A stretch of DNA of 64,000 nucleotides, taken from Anaerolinea sp. (GTDB taxonomy: Bacteria; Chloroflexota; Anaerolineae; Anaerolineales; Anaerolineaceae). Below are positions 28,910 through 37,477 of the stretch, piece by piece; positions within the stretch are counted from its first letter, which is position 1, and every line of letters starts with the position of its first letter. The notes under the pieces were generated by a model. It saw only the letters and a list, made by a program, of their open reading frames with translations. It ran no database searches and had not been told where the DNA came from. The position numbers and the translations under genes are program-made. The stretch is taken from assembly GCA_020725865.1 (NCBI GenBank), contig DYEC01000012.1, positions 248,001 to 312,000 on the forward strand, given 5' to 3'.

Positions 28910-29697
28910 AAGACGACCTTTCGGCAATGTCTGGATGGAGATGGAGTGGCAGTTTTTTGCAAACACAAGATAGGTTCTGGGTTTCGATCGGGAGGTAGAA
29001 GATTTACCTTGAGCCAAGTCAGATTTTTGTAAATCAAGGCTTTAAGTCTGGATTGTTGTTTTAGTTTCAGGTAACGCTCTGAAGATCGCGGTGTTGTTAA
29101 GTAAACTGTGTCCAGGACAAAGCCATGAGTTTCCAGAAAATCCTTGAGTGTACGGAATGTGTAATAACGAACATGCGCGTAAAACTCATATCCCGAGGAA
29201 GTGGTAAATGGGTCATGGAAAGAGCGCCCACGAAATACCGGACCAATCAAATATTCAGGCGCGGCGTAGTTGGGGGTAGAGATATATAGATATCCTTCTG
29301 GGCAAAGGATGCGCCGAATTTCTGATACAAATTCGTTTGCAAACAAGACATGTTCAATCGTTACCAGCGAAATAACAGCGTCAAACGACGCCGACGCGAA
29401 GGGAAAACCTGCATTGGAACTATCGATATCAAAGCTCAAAGTAGGTGCTCTTAACTGACGGAGGTTCATAAGACAAGAAGGACTGATGTCGTGGCTGATA
29501 ATAGTTGCTGGATAACTTTCGATTAGGCGCTGTGTGACATAGCCGAGCCCGGCTGACAGATCAAGTATTTTGTGGTGATTGCGATTCTCAAAAATGGACG
29601 GAAAAACGCAGTGTCGCTCCATTAAAGGGGGATGCTTTTCGGGGGGGGCTGTTACGGCGACACGGCTTTCTTCAAGTTCAATTGCATCTTTTCTCAT
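28906..29697 (-). CDS. Class I SAM-dependent methyltransferase
   Basis: A protein of about 263 aa with motif I ILDLSAGLGYVTQRL, a SHDISPSCL acidic-loop region, and FDAVISLVTIEHV as motif IV. The N-terminal arrangement resembles small glycan or natural-product methyltransferases. The ATG at 29697 is chosen because GGAGGG lies eight bases upstream; a longer frame to 29757 lacks a site. The stop overlaps the next methyltransferase as ATGA. Two different coupled methyltransferases next to an ATP-grasp enzyme suggest a dedicated small-molecule or polymer modification. Confidence 0.85.
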   Translation of the reverse strand: MRKDAIELEESRVAVTAPPEKHPPLMERHCVFPSIFENRNHHKILDLSAGLGYVTQRLIESYPATIISHDISPSCLMNLRQLRAPTLSFDIDSSNAGFPFASASFDAVISLVTIEHVLFANEFVSEIRRILCPEGYLYISTPNYAAPEYLIGPVFRGRSFHDPFTTSSGYEFYAHVRYYTFRTLKDFLETHGFVLDTVYLTTPRSSERYLKLKQQSRLKALIYKNLTWLKVNLLPPDRNPEPILCLQKTATPSPSRHCRKVVL

Positions 29698-29803
29698 TCG
29701 ATTTCCCTCCAAAAGTCGAGTATTTCCACCCAGTTGAAAACGGCTATGGATTGCCAATTACACGTTTGCTTTTTGCTTTGCTTGACTGGTTTTTAATAAA
29801 GAC

Positions 29804-29809
29804 ATTATA
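29804..29809 (-). promoter_or_regulatory. -10 box for the methyltransferase/ATP-grasp group
   Basis: TATAAT on the minus strand, roughly 105 bases before the start at 29697, in the gap after wecB. The -35 is poor. Confidence 0.35.
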
Positions 29810-29870
29810 CATCCAAATTCAATTATGAGCGAATAATGTTTGGTTATTAAGTCTCTTAAAAAGTCCTATC

Positions 29871-30971
29871 TTACAGTTTTGAAAGCAAAATGTCCACAAT
29901 GCGTTCTGCTGCGTGTCCATCACCGAAAGGACTACCTGCCATTGCCATAGCCTGATATTTTTCAGGAGAGTTTAACAAGCGTTCAGTTTCATAGATAATT
30001 CGCTCGCGTTCTACCCCAACCAGAATCGCAGTTCCAGCTTCTATCGCTTCTGGGCGCTCGGTAGTTTCTCTTAGGACCAACGTTGGTTTCCCGAGTATTG
30101 GCGCTTCCTCCTGGATTCCCCCTGAATCGGTCAATATGAGATAAGCCTTTGTCATCAAGTGCGCAAAATGCTCATAACGTAATGGCTCCAGAAGATGGAT
30201 TCTTGAATGATTGGATAAGATCCGCCTGACTGGTTCTTGCACGTTGGGATTCAAATGCACTGGATAGACAATTTCAATATTGTTGTTTCTTTCGACCAAA
30301 TCGCGAAGAGCAAGACAAAGCGATTCGAGTGGAGCTCCAAAGCTTTCCCGTCGATGTGCAGTCACCAGTATCAAAGGTCGTTTTTCAAGATTAAAACCCA
30401 ACTCGAGCTGCACGGGGCGTTGGATTGTCCAAAGCAGTGAATCTACAACGGTGTTCCCTGTAAGGAAAATATACTCCTCTGGTATTTGCTCGGCTTTCAA
30501 GGCATCGGCAGCTTTCTTTGTAGGGGCAAAATGAAATGTCCCAAGTACAGCCACAACGCGCCGGTTAATTTCTTCGGGGAATGGATTATATCGATTGCCA
30601 GTGCGAAGACCTGCTTCAACATGACCCACAGGAATATGTTGGTAAAAAGCGGCCAGGGCGGCTACCATGGCAGTGGTGGTATCTCCTTGAACGAGAATCA
30701 CATCTGGTTTTACTTGTGCAAGGACATCACTGATAGATGTCAATGCGCGGCTGGTAAATTTAGCTAAGTCTTGATTGTGTTGCATCAGATTAAGATCAAA
30801 ATCGGGAGTAATTTGAAACCACTCGAGTATCTGATCGAGCATTTCTCTATGTTGGGCTGTAACACAAACCAGACTTTGGACTTTCGTGGAGTGTTTCGCC
30901 AGTTCTAAAACAACAGGAGCTAACTTAATAGCTTCCGGCCGAGTACCCAAAACTGTCAGAATGCGTTTCAT
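29871..30971 (-). CDS. wecB: UDP-N-acetylglucosamine 2-epimerase (non-hydrolysing)
   Basis: Interconverts UDP-GlcNAc and UDP-ManNAc for surface polymers. The 366-aa length fits. Motifs are VLGTRPEAIKLAPV at the N-terminus, VQGDTTTAM, HVEAGLRTG, PFPEEINRR, LVTAHRRES and LTDSGGIQEEAP, with ETTERPEA and EAGTA near the end, all standard for the bacterial enzyme. ManNAc is the sugar used by WecG/TagA-type transferases, and one of those opens this window, so a functional link across the 30 kb is plausible. Confidence 0.96.
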   Translation of the reverse strand: MKRILTVLGTRPEAIKLAPVVLELAKHSTKVQSLVCVTAQHREMLDQILEWFQITPDFDLNLMQHNQDLAKFTSRALTSISDVLAQVKPDVILVQGDTTTAMVAALAAFYQHIPVGHVEAGLRTGNRYNPFPEEINRRVVAVLGTFHFAPTKKAADALKAEQIPEEYIFLTGNTVVDSLLWTIQRPVQLELGFNLEKRPLILVTAHRRESFGAPLESLCLALRDLVERNNNIEIVYPVHLNPNVQEPVRRILSNHSRIHLLEPLRYEHFAHLMTKAYLILTDSGGIQEEAPILGKPTLVLRETTERPEAIEAGTAILVGVERERIIYETERLLNSPEKYQAMAMAGSPFGDGHAAERIVDILLSKL

Positions 30972-30980
30972 GGTATTATT

Positions 30981-30986
30981 TTTATA
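30981..30986 (-). promoter_or_regulatory. -10 box very close to the wecB start
   Basis: TATAAA on the minus strand, nine bases before the wecB ATG, with no Shine-Dalgarno sequence between. It may give a nearly leaderless transcript. Confidence 0.3.
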
Positions 30987-31044
30987 GATAAAATAAATGA
31001 CAGACTCTTGGGACGATTATAATCAAAAAGCTCCTTCTTCAGTA

Positions 31045-31053
31045 TGGTATAAT
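31045..31053 (+). promoter_or_regulatory. Extended -10 promoter of the mre cluster
   Basis: TGGTATAAT (TATAAT at 31048-31053), predicted transcript start near 31060, leader about 54 bases. No recognisable -35. Confidence 0.5.
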
Positions 31054-31113
31054 TTTTTGATATGAACCTTGTATGTCATCGTGGCTTTTTAACATCGCTG
31101 CGAGGAGTTTGAT

Positions 31114-32175
31114 TTGGCGATCAATCCATTTAGCTGGTTAATGGGATTATTTTCTCTGGATATAGGCATTGACCTTGGCACAGCCAATACACTGGTCAAT
31201 GTCAGGGGAAAAGGGATAGTCATTAATGAACCTTCCTGGGTAGCGATTGATAAAAAGTCACGGAAACCTCTAGCAATTGGGGCTGCTGCAAAAGAAATGG
31301 TAGGACGTACGCCGACCAATGTTGTTGCGGTGCGCCCATTGCGAGACGGGGTAATCTCGGAATTTGAGATCACGCAGGCGATGCTTGGATATTTCATCGG
31401 CAAAGCACACCAGCAGAGTGTTGTTCCCATGCCACGCCCTCGTGTTGTAATTGGCATCCCATCTGGAGCTACTGAAGTGGAGAAGCGAGCCGTGTATGAT
31501 GCTTCTATGGCTGCTGGGGCTCGAGAGACTTATCTGGTTGAAGAACCGCGTGCGGCTGCTCTGGGTGCTGGTTTACCGATTTCTGAAGTCCGTGGCAGTA
31601 TGATTGTAGATATTGGTGGTGGAACTACAGAGGTGGCAGCCCTATCGATGGGTGGAATTGTTGTTTCTCGCTCGTTGCGTGTTGCGGGTGACGAAATGGA
31701 TCAAGACATTATTACCTATATTCGCAACAAGTATAATGTCTTAATTGGTGAAAGAATGGCGGAACAGGTCAAAATTGCCATTGGTTCTGCGTATCCATTA
31801 TCGTCCGAACGGACCATGACGGTGCGCGGCCGTAACTTGATTTCTGGTTTGCCAGAAGCCATTGAAGTATCGTCGGTAGAGATACGAGAGGCAATCTCCG
31901 GATCGGTTCAGGTGATAGTTGATACTATTAAGGACGCGATTGATGAAGCCCCGCCCGAAATTATTGCTGATTTGATTGAGACTGGTGTTTGTTTGGCAGG
32001 CGGCGGGTCGCAACTTCAGGGTTTGGTTGAACGATTATCTGATGATCTGAAGCTCAGAGTTTGGGTTGCGGAAGATCCAATGACTTGTGTGGCGCGCGGA
32101 GCGGGCATGGTTTTGGAAAACATGCAGCTCTATCAGAATTTGCTTGTTGGCTTAGACCGTTCAGGCGCTCGATAA
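31114..32175 (+). CDS. mreB: Rod shape-determining protein MreB
   Basis: An actin-like filament protein that guides lateral wall synthesis. The 353-aa protein has the actin-fold phosphate loops GIDLGTANTLV and MIVDIGGGTTEVA, plus VVIGIPSGATEVEKRAV and CLAGGGSQLQGL. The start is TTG at 31114 with GAGGAG seven bases upstream; no nearby ATG fits. It heads a plus-strand run of mreC, mreD, PBP2, min genes and rodA. Confidence 0.97.
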   Translation: MAINPFSWLMGLFSLDIGIDLGTANTLVNVRGKGIVINEPSWVAIDKKSRKPLAIGAAAKEMVGRTPTNVVAVRPLRDGVISEFEITQAMLGYFIGKAHQQSVVPMPRPRVVIGIPSGATEVEKRAVYDASMAAGARETYLVEEPRAAALGAGLPISEVRGSMIVDIGGGTTEVAALSMGGIVVSRSLRVAGDEMDQDIITYIRNKYNVLIGERMAEQVKIAIGSAYPLSSERTMTVRGRNLISGLPEAIEVSSVEIREAISGSVQVIVDTIKDAIDEAPPEIIADLIETGVCLAGGGSQLQGLVERLSDDLKLRVWVAEDPMTCVARGAGMVLENMQLYQNLLVGLDRSGAR

Positions 32176-32227
32176 TGGATAGGAGCGAATATTTCACGGC
32201 GCGCTACATTCACATTAACTTTGGAAC

Positions 32228-33073
32228 ATGAAAAGAAGTATTCCCCGGTTTTGGCAATCAAGTTTTGTGTTCATTGTCGTTGTTGGGCTGATTTTATTAG
32301 CATTCAGCGGCTATTTGGGCACGGTACTCAACACAAGCCTTTCACCTCTGGTGGGGATTCAGCGTTGGATTTCCAGTCGGTATAATGCGGTTTACGAATT
32401 TATAACTGTACCCCGCGATGTTGCATCTTTGCGCCAGCGTAATGCAGAGTTGGAGGCTGAGCTTGCCTTGTTGCGCACTCAGGTGATCCAGCTTCAACAG
32501 CAATTGGCAGAAGCGCAATCGCTTTATGCATTACTGGATTTTGCGCGCGAGCAACCTCAAAACCAATATATTGCCTGCGCAGTCATTGGACGAGACCCCA
32601 GTCCTTTCCTGCATTACATTATCATTGATCACGGTTCGGATGACGGTATTCGTCATGGGATGCCCGTTGTCACTGAGAGCGGCCTTGTCGGTCGGGTGGA
32701 TGCTGTAATAGCTCAGGCTGCACGTGTACAATTGATCACTGACCCTGCAATCTCGGTGAATGTGCGTTTGGAGAAAGCAGGGGTGGAAGCAATATTAAGT
32801 GGATCATTAACTGGTGATGTGAGTTTGGAAATGATCCCACAAGATGTAGTGGTCGAGCCGGGTGACTTATTGCTTACCTCGGGATTGGGTGGAAACTATC
32901 CACCTGATGTGGTGGTTGGGAAAGTAGTTGGTTTACGTAAACGCGAAAATGCACTGTTTCAGTCAGCCTCAGTGCAACCAGCAGTTGATTTTTCTGGCTT
33001 GCAAGCCGTTCTGGTTATTGTGAATTTCCGTCCTGTGGATATAACACCGTTGATTTCAACATCCACACCCTGA
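32228..33073 (+). CDS. mreC: Rod shape-determining protein MreC
   Basis: A bitopic elongasome scaffold of 281 aa. One N-terminal membrane helix (about residues 12-32) is followed by a coiled coil (about 62-100, QRNAELEAELALLRTQV) and the beta-rich extracytoplasmic domain with HYIIIDHGSDDGIRHGMPV, GLVGRVD and LLLTSGLGG. It lies between mreB and mreD. No strong ribosome site precedes the ATG. Confidence 0.95.
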   Translation: MKRSIPRFWQSSFVFIVVVGLILLAFSGYLGTVLNTSLSPLVGIQRWISSRYNAVYEFITVPRDVASLRQRNAELEAELALLRTQVIQLQQQLAEAQSLYALLDFAREQPQNQYIACAVIGRDPSPFLHYIIIDHGSDDGIRHGMPVVTESGLVGRVDAVIAQAARVQLITDPAISVNVRLEKAGVEAILSGSLTGDVSLEMIPQDVVVEPGDLLLTSGLGGNYPPDVVVGKVVGLRKRENALFQSASVQPAVDFSGLQAVLVIVNFRPVDITPLISTSTP

Positions 33074-33083
33074 CTATTAAAAA

Positions 33084-33584
33084 GTGACAGCATTATTAGC
33101 TTTTCCCACACTTGTAATACTGGTAATGGTCCAAACTTCGATTATCAGCCACCTGACGCTGTTGCATGGAAGTGCTGATCTGGTTATGTTGGTGTTATTG
33201 GCTTGGTTATTGCAGGGACGAGTGAAACATGGCTGGATTTGGGCTTTGCTGAGCGGTTTGCTCATTGGTTTTATATCGGCACTCCCGTTGTTTGTTCCCT
33301 TATTTGCTTATATAGTTTTATATGCCTTAACAAGAATGTTTCAGCGGCGAGTATGGCAGATGCCAGTTATGGCGATGTTGGTCTTGACAGTAATTGGAAC
33401 GTTCATACAACATTTTCTTACAATTGTGTCTTTGCAAATAAATGGTGTTCCCATAGCGTTTAGTGAAGGGATAAAATTCGTAACGCTCCCCAGTGCGTTA
33501 TTAAATCTAATATTATCAATACCGGTATATGTTTTGGTAGTAGATATAGCTGGTTTTGTTTACCCCGAAGAGGTAGTAGTATGA
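33084..33584 (+). CDS. mreD: Rod shape-determining protein MreD
   Basis: A 166-aa integral membrane protein with about five hydrophobic segments and the family arrangement (LLHGSADLVMLVLLAWLLQG, a GFISALPL segment). It works with MreC in the elongasome. The start is GTG ten bases after mreC; no Shine-Dalgarno sequence is visible, so it may rely on coupling. Its stop overlaps the next ATG as ATGA. Confidence 0.9.
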   Translation: MTALLAFPTLVILVMVQTSIISHLTLLHGSADLVMLVLLAWLLQGRVKHGWIWALLSGLLIGFISALPLFVPLFAYIVLYALTRMFQRRVWQMPVMAMLVLTVIGTFIQHFLTIVSLQINGVPIAFSEGIKFVTLPSALLNLILSIPVYVLVVDIAGFVYPEEVVV

Positions 33585-35653
33585 ACGGAACAGAGAAACT
33601 AAGAACGCACTTTGAGCCTTGGCGTTTGTGGGTGTTTTACATAGTTGTGGTAGTTGTGTTTGGTTATTATACGTTTCGTTTGTTTAACTTGCAGATTTTG
33701 GAAGGGCCGGAATTCTTAGGACAGTCGGATGAAAATCGTACCAGAATTGTAAGCATTCAAACGGAACGAGGGATTATTTATGATCGAAATGGGTATGTTT
33801 TAGCCAGAAATGTTCCTTCTTACAACATCGTCATAACCCCCGCTTACCTGCCAGCCGATCAAGGGGCGGTTCAGGAAATCTATCGTCAGTTATCTCAATT
33901 AATTGACATACCCGTTAATCGTGGGGTGACGGATGAAACTACCGTGAAAACATTCAAACCTTGTGATAACGACTTAGGAATATCTCAAATAGTTTATATT
34001 GGTGACACCAATGCTCCCTATGAACCAGTACGCATAAAATGTAATGTTGACCCCCAAATAGCGATGATTGTCAAGGAAAGAGCAGCAGATTGGCCTGGGG
34101 TTGGGATTGAGATTGAGCCTGTGCGTGATTATCCGACAGGTGAGTTAACAGCGGAAGTGATTGGTTTCCTCGGCCCAATCCCAGCGTCGCTGGAACAGGA
34201 ATACCGAGATCTAGGGTTTGTGCCTGGCCGTGACAAGGTTGGATACGCAGGTGTAGAGGCGTCTCTAGATGATTTATTGCGCGGCAAAAATGGAACAAGA
34301 GTGGTTGAGGTAGATGTCGCCGGCAAGGAGATACGTGATTTGGAACCGCCAGTTCCTATTCAACCCGGGTACAATGTTCGTTTGACAATTGACACACGCT
34401 TACAGAGCGCAGCAAAAACAGCGCTGCTTGAAGAAATCCGTTTTTGGAATACTTACTTAAACACAATTCGCTCAACAAATGGGGTAGTGATTGCAATGAA
34501 CCCGAAGACGGGAGAAATTCTTGCTTTGGTTTCTTATCCTACGTTTGAAAATAATCGTATGGCTCGGTTGATACCAGCTTACTATTATGAACAGCTTTCC
34601 CGAGATCCAAACCGTCCACTGTTTAACCATGCGATTTCTGCAGAACACCCTCCAGGATCAGTTTTTAAGCTTGCAACAGCCATTGGAGCACTCAATGAAC
34701 GGGTAATCTCACCAGAGCAAAAAATATTGGATCCCGGCAAGATCACAATTACGCAAAAATTCTCCCCCAATGATCCTGGTACGGATCGCGAGTACGTGTG
34801 TTGGAACGAAGCAGGACATGGTGAAGTTGATTTTTTGCACGGAGTTGCATGGTCTTGTGATGTTTATTTCTATAAAATTAGCGGCGGGTATAAAGATGAA
34901 GTTAAGGAAGGACTGGGAATTTGGCGGCTAGGTGAATATGCTCGCGCTCTTGGCTATGGAGCCATCACCGGTATTGAGCTTCCGGGTGAAGCAGACGGGT
35001 TGATACCTGATCCTGACTGGAAACGTGTCAATGTTGGAGAAAACTGGGCAACAGGCGATACTTACATAGCTGCAATGGGGCAGGGGTATGTTCTATCTAC
35101 TGTGCTTCAGGTATTGGTTTCAGCCTCGATTCTCGCAAATGATGGAAAATATATGCAGCCCACGTTGGTCAAAGAAGTTTTGGATGCGAATGGCAATGTG
35201 ATTCGGCCGTTTGAGCCAAAGCTAAAGTGGGATATCACTAGAGACCCGGTCATTTCTGTGTATGATGAAAACTTTTACAAGACAGGTGAAAAGAAGACTG
35301 TTGAGCCGTGGGTGGTGGAGCTAACGAAACAGGGGATGCATATGGTCACGATGGAGGGTGGTACGGCGTACAAAGAATTTCGCGATATGCAAATTCCCTC
35401 AGCTGGAAAGACCGGCACAGCAGAATACTGCGATAATGTTGCCCAATCCAAAAATCTTTGCAGACCCGGGAACTGGCCAACACATTCATGGTATGTGGGC
35501 TATGCACCATATGATAATCCTGAGATCGCGGTTGTTGCTTTTGTATACAATGGAGGCGAGGGTGCCAGTGTTGCAGCACCGATTGTCCGCAAAGTGATGG
35601 AAGCTTATTTTGAACTCAAGGCAATTGATACTGCTGCTAAAAGCGGTGGGTAA
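33581..35653 (+). CDS. mrdA: Penicillin-binding protein 2 (peptidoglycan transpeptidase)
   Basis: A class B PBP that crosslinks peptidoglycan for elongation in partnership with RodA. The 690-aa protein has one N-terminal membrane helix (about 17-37), a pedestal/dimerisation domain starting at RGIIYDRNGYVLARN, then the transpeptidase domain. SxxK lies in PPGSVFKLA, the second motif is SCD (in WSCDVYFYK, as in many PBP2s), and KTG is AGKTGTAE. It overlaps mreD by four bases. Extra segments around residues 90-140 (cysteine-containing) lengthen the pedestal slightly. Confidence 0.95.
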   Translation: MNGTEKLRTHFEPWRLWVFYIVVVVVFGYYTFRLFNLQILEGPEFLGQSDENRTRIVSIQTERGIIYDRNGYVLARNVPSYNIVITPAYLPADQGAVQEIYRQLSQLIDIPVNRGVTDETTVKTFKPCDNDLGISQIVYIGDTNAPYEPVRIKCNVDPQIAMIVKERAADWPGVGIEIEPVRDYPTGELTAEVIGFLGPIPASLEQEYRDLGFVPGRDKVGYAGVEASLDDLLRGKNGTRVVEVDVAGKEIRDLEPPVPIQPGYNVRLTIDTRLQSAAKTALLEEIRFWNTYLNTIRSTNGVVIAMNPKTGEILALVSYPTFENNRMARLIPAYYYEQLSRDPNRPLFNHAISAEHPPGSVFKLATAIGALNERVISPEQKILDPGKITITQKFSPNDPGTDREYVCWNEAGHGEVDFLHGVAWSCDVYFYKISGGYKDEVKEGLGIWRLGEYARALGYGAITGIELPGEADGLIPDPDWKRVNVGENWATGDTYIAAMGQGYVLSTVLQVLVSASILANDGKYMQPTLVKEVLDANGNVIRPFEPKLKWDITRDPVISVYDENFYKTGEKKTVEPWVVELTKQGMHMVTMEGGTAYKEFRDMQIPSAGKTGTAEYCDNVAQSKNLCRPGNWPTHSWYVGYAPYDNPEIAVVAFVYNGGEGASVAAPIVRKVMEAYFELKAIDTAAKSGG

Positions 35654-35663
35654 AAAGCAGTAC

Positions 35664-35679
35664 TGGTATAATTGAAATT
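35664..35679 (+). promoter_or_regulatory. Extended -10 promoter for a leaderless minC transcript
   Basis: TGGTATAAT (TATAAT at 35667-35672) followed by exactly seven bases and the minC ATG at 35680. The gap after mrdA is only 26 bases and has no Shine-Dalgarno sequence, so transcription starting at the ATG is likely. Confidence 0.55.
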
Positions 35680-36375
35680 ATGTTGACCAGTAAAGCGTCT
35701 TTGGTGCAGATCAAGGGTATCCGCGATGGATTATTAATTACATTTGGCGAGGGAGAGTGGTCTGAGTTAGTATCATATCTTCTAAACCAAATTGAACGAG
35801 ATAGGGGTTTTTTTAAGGGTGCGCGTGTAGCCCTGGATGTTGGAAACCACATTTTGCATCCAGCAGAGTTGGGGGCATTGCGAAATAGTTTCTCGGAATT
35901 TGGTATAACTCTATGGGCAGTGATCAGCAATTCGCCGACTACTGAAAGAACCGCTCAGGATTTTGGTCTGGCAACCCGTCTGTCACCTGTTAAGACTGAA
36001 CGCACAATACGTGAAACGGACACACACATGCTTGGTGAGCCTGCAATTTTGGTTCAACGGACTTTGCGTTCTGGTTACCGGGTTGAGTATCCAGGACATG
36101 TCGTAGTGATCGGGGATGTGAATCCTGGCGCTGAGATCGTGGCTTCTGGTAGCATTGTTGTGTGGGGGAAGTTGCGTGGGGTTGTGCACGCGGGGGCAGA
36201 AGGAGATGAAGATGCTGTTGTTTGTGCTTTAGAGATGATTCCAACACAACTTCGTATTTCGGGAGTGGTATCGGTCTCCTTGCGGCGGCAAGGAAAACCG
36301 GTGCCTGAAATTGCACGTATTGAATCTGGACAGGTCATTGTTGAACCCTGGGTTTACAAAGAGGGAGGAAAATGA
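35680..36375 (+). CDS. minC: Septum site-determining protein MinC
   Basis: Inhibits FtsZ ring assembly away from midcell. The 231-aa protein has a weakly conserved N-terminal domain (about 1-95) and the right-handed beta-helix MinC C-domain (about 120-205): LRSGYRVEYPGHVVVIGDV, NPGAEIVASGSIVVWGKLRG and HAGAEGDEDAVVCAL, which binds MinD. The stop overlaps the minD ATG as ATGA. It follows mrdA closely but appears to carry its own promoter. Confidence 0.93.
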   Translation: MLTSKASLVQIKGIRDGLLITFGEGEWSELVSYLLNQIERDRGFFKGARVALDVGNHILHPAELGALRNSFSEFGITLWAVISNSPTTERTAQDFGLATRLSPVKTERTIRETDTHMLGEPAILVQRTLRSGYRVEYPGHVVVIGDVNPGAEIVASGSIVVWGKLRGVVHAGAEGDEDAVVCALEMIPTQLRISGVVSVSLRRQGKPVPEIARIESGQVIVEPWVYKEGGK

Positions 36376-37175
36376 GTGCTACAACAATAACAATCACTTC
36401 TGGCAAGGGGGGGGTGGGAAAAACGACAACAACGGCAAACTTGGCTGTTGCATTGGCATTATCAGGTTGCAAAGTAGTTTGTATTGACGGTGATATTGGT
36501 TTGCGAAATTTGGATGTGGTGCTAGGTTTAGAAAACCGGATTGTTTATGATCTGGTGGATGCAGTAGAAGGTCGTTGTCGGCTGCGGCAGGCAATGATTC
36601 GTGATAAACGCGTTCCCGAGCTTTATCTTATCCCGGCGGCACAAACACGAGATAAATCCGCAGTTTCACCGAGTGATATGGTTCGATTAGTAGATGAGTT
36701 GCGGGAAGAGGTGGACTATATTTTAATTGATTCTCCCGCTGGGATTGAGCGTGGTTTCCGTAATGCTATTGCACCCGCTGATCAGGTAATTGTTGTAACG
36801 AATCCGGAAGTATCAGCTGTTCGGGATGCAGATCGAATTATTGGACTGGTAGAGGCTGAGGAAAAAGGCCCCGCTAGGCTAATTATTAATCGCCTGAATC
36901 CTTCCATGATAAAGCGCGGTGATATGCTGACCTCTGAGGATGTTTTGGAGCTTCTAGCAGTGCAGTTGATTGGTGTAGTGCCGGAAGATGAAGCAGTGAT
37001 TATTAGTACAAATAAAGGTTATCCCGTCGCTCTGGATGGTAAGTCCCGCGCAGGACAGGCTTTTCATCGAATTGCGCAGCGTCTAAGGGGCAAGGAAGTG
37101 CCGATGGAAAGTTTTAGTGAAAAAGAGGATTTCTTTAGCAAGATTTCCAGAATATGGCGTTCAGGAGGGGAGTGA
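36372..37175 (+). CDS. minD: Septum site-determining ATPase MinD
   Basis: A membrane-binding ParA-family ATPase that carries MinC. The 267-aa protein has the deviant Walker A SGKGGVGKTTTTANLA (about residues 9-24), CIDGDIGLRNLD and LIDSPAGIERGF. The C-terminal helix (SKISRIWRSG) could be the amphipathic membrane-targeting sequence. GGAGG precedes the start. The frame continues into the minE ribosome-site region. Confidence 0.97.
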   Translation: MSATTITITSGKGGVGKTTTTANLAVALALSGCKVVCIDGDIGLRNLDVVLGLENRIVYDLVDAVEGRCRLRQAMIRDKRVPELYLIPAAQTRDKSAVSPSDMVRLVDELREEVDYILIDSPAGIERGFRNAIAPADQVIVVTNPEVSAVRDADRIIGLVEAEEKGPARLIINRLNPSMIKRGDMLTSEDVLELLAVQLIGVVPEDEAVIISTNKGYPVALDGKSRAGQAFHRIAQRLRGKEVPMESFSEKEDFFSKISRIWRSGGE

Positions 37176-37177
37176 AA

Positions 37178-37447
37178 ATGGCGGGTTGGCTGGAACGATT
37201 CTCGCTTAGTAAGCCCAAGAGTGCCGAACATGCGAAAGAACGATTAAGACTGGTATTAATTCATGATCGCACCGATTTAACCCCTTATGAACTGGAAGCG
37301 CTGAAGAATGATTTGTTGGAAGTGATTTGTAAGTATGTGGAAATTGACTCAAAGGGCGCGCACATCAGTGTTGCCCAGGATGGAAGAGAGCAGCGACTGG
37401 TTGCTGATATTCCGATTGCCAAAACAAGGAAGAGACGTTCAGGTTGA
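37178..37447 (+). CDS. minE: Cell division topological specificity factor MinE
   Basis: Stimulates MinD ATPase and drives Min oscillation. The 89-aa length is normal. AKERLRLVLIHDRTDLTPYE is the anti-MinCD helix region, followed by the dimerisation domain (EVICKYVEID). The ATG at 37178 is chosen because AGGAGG lies nine bases upstream, inside the end of minD; an in-frame ATG at 37154 has no such site. Confidence 0.93.
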   Translation: MAGWLERFSLSKPKSAEHAKERLRLVLIHDRTDLTPYELEALKNDLLEVICKYVEIDSKGAHISVAQDGREQRLVADIPIAKTRKRRSG

Positions 37448-37477
37448 TTGGTTTCAAGAAACAGCTTGTTTGGTAAT

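Noticed and set aside
28910-29017. Upstream extension of the zinc-ribbon methyltransferase to 29017
   Set aside because: It would lie inside the previous methyltransferase gene. The ATGA overlap at 28906-28909 is the better start.
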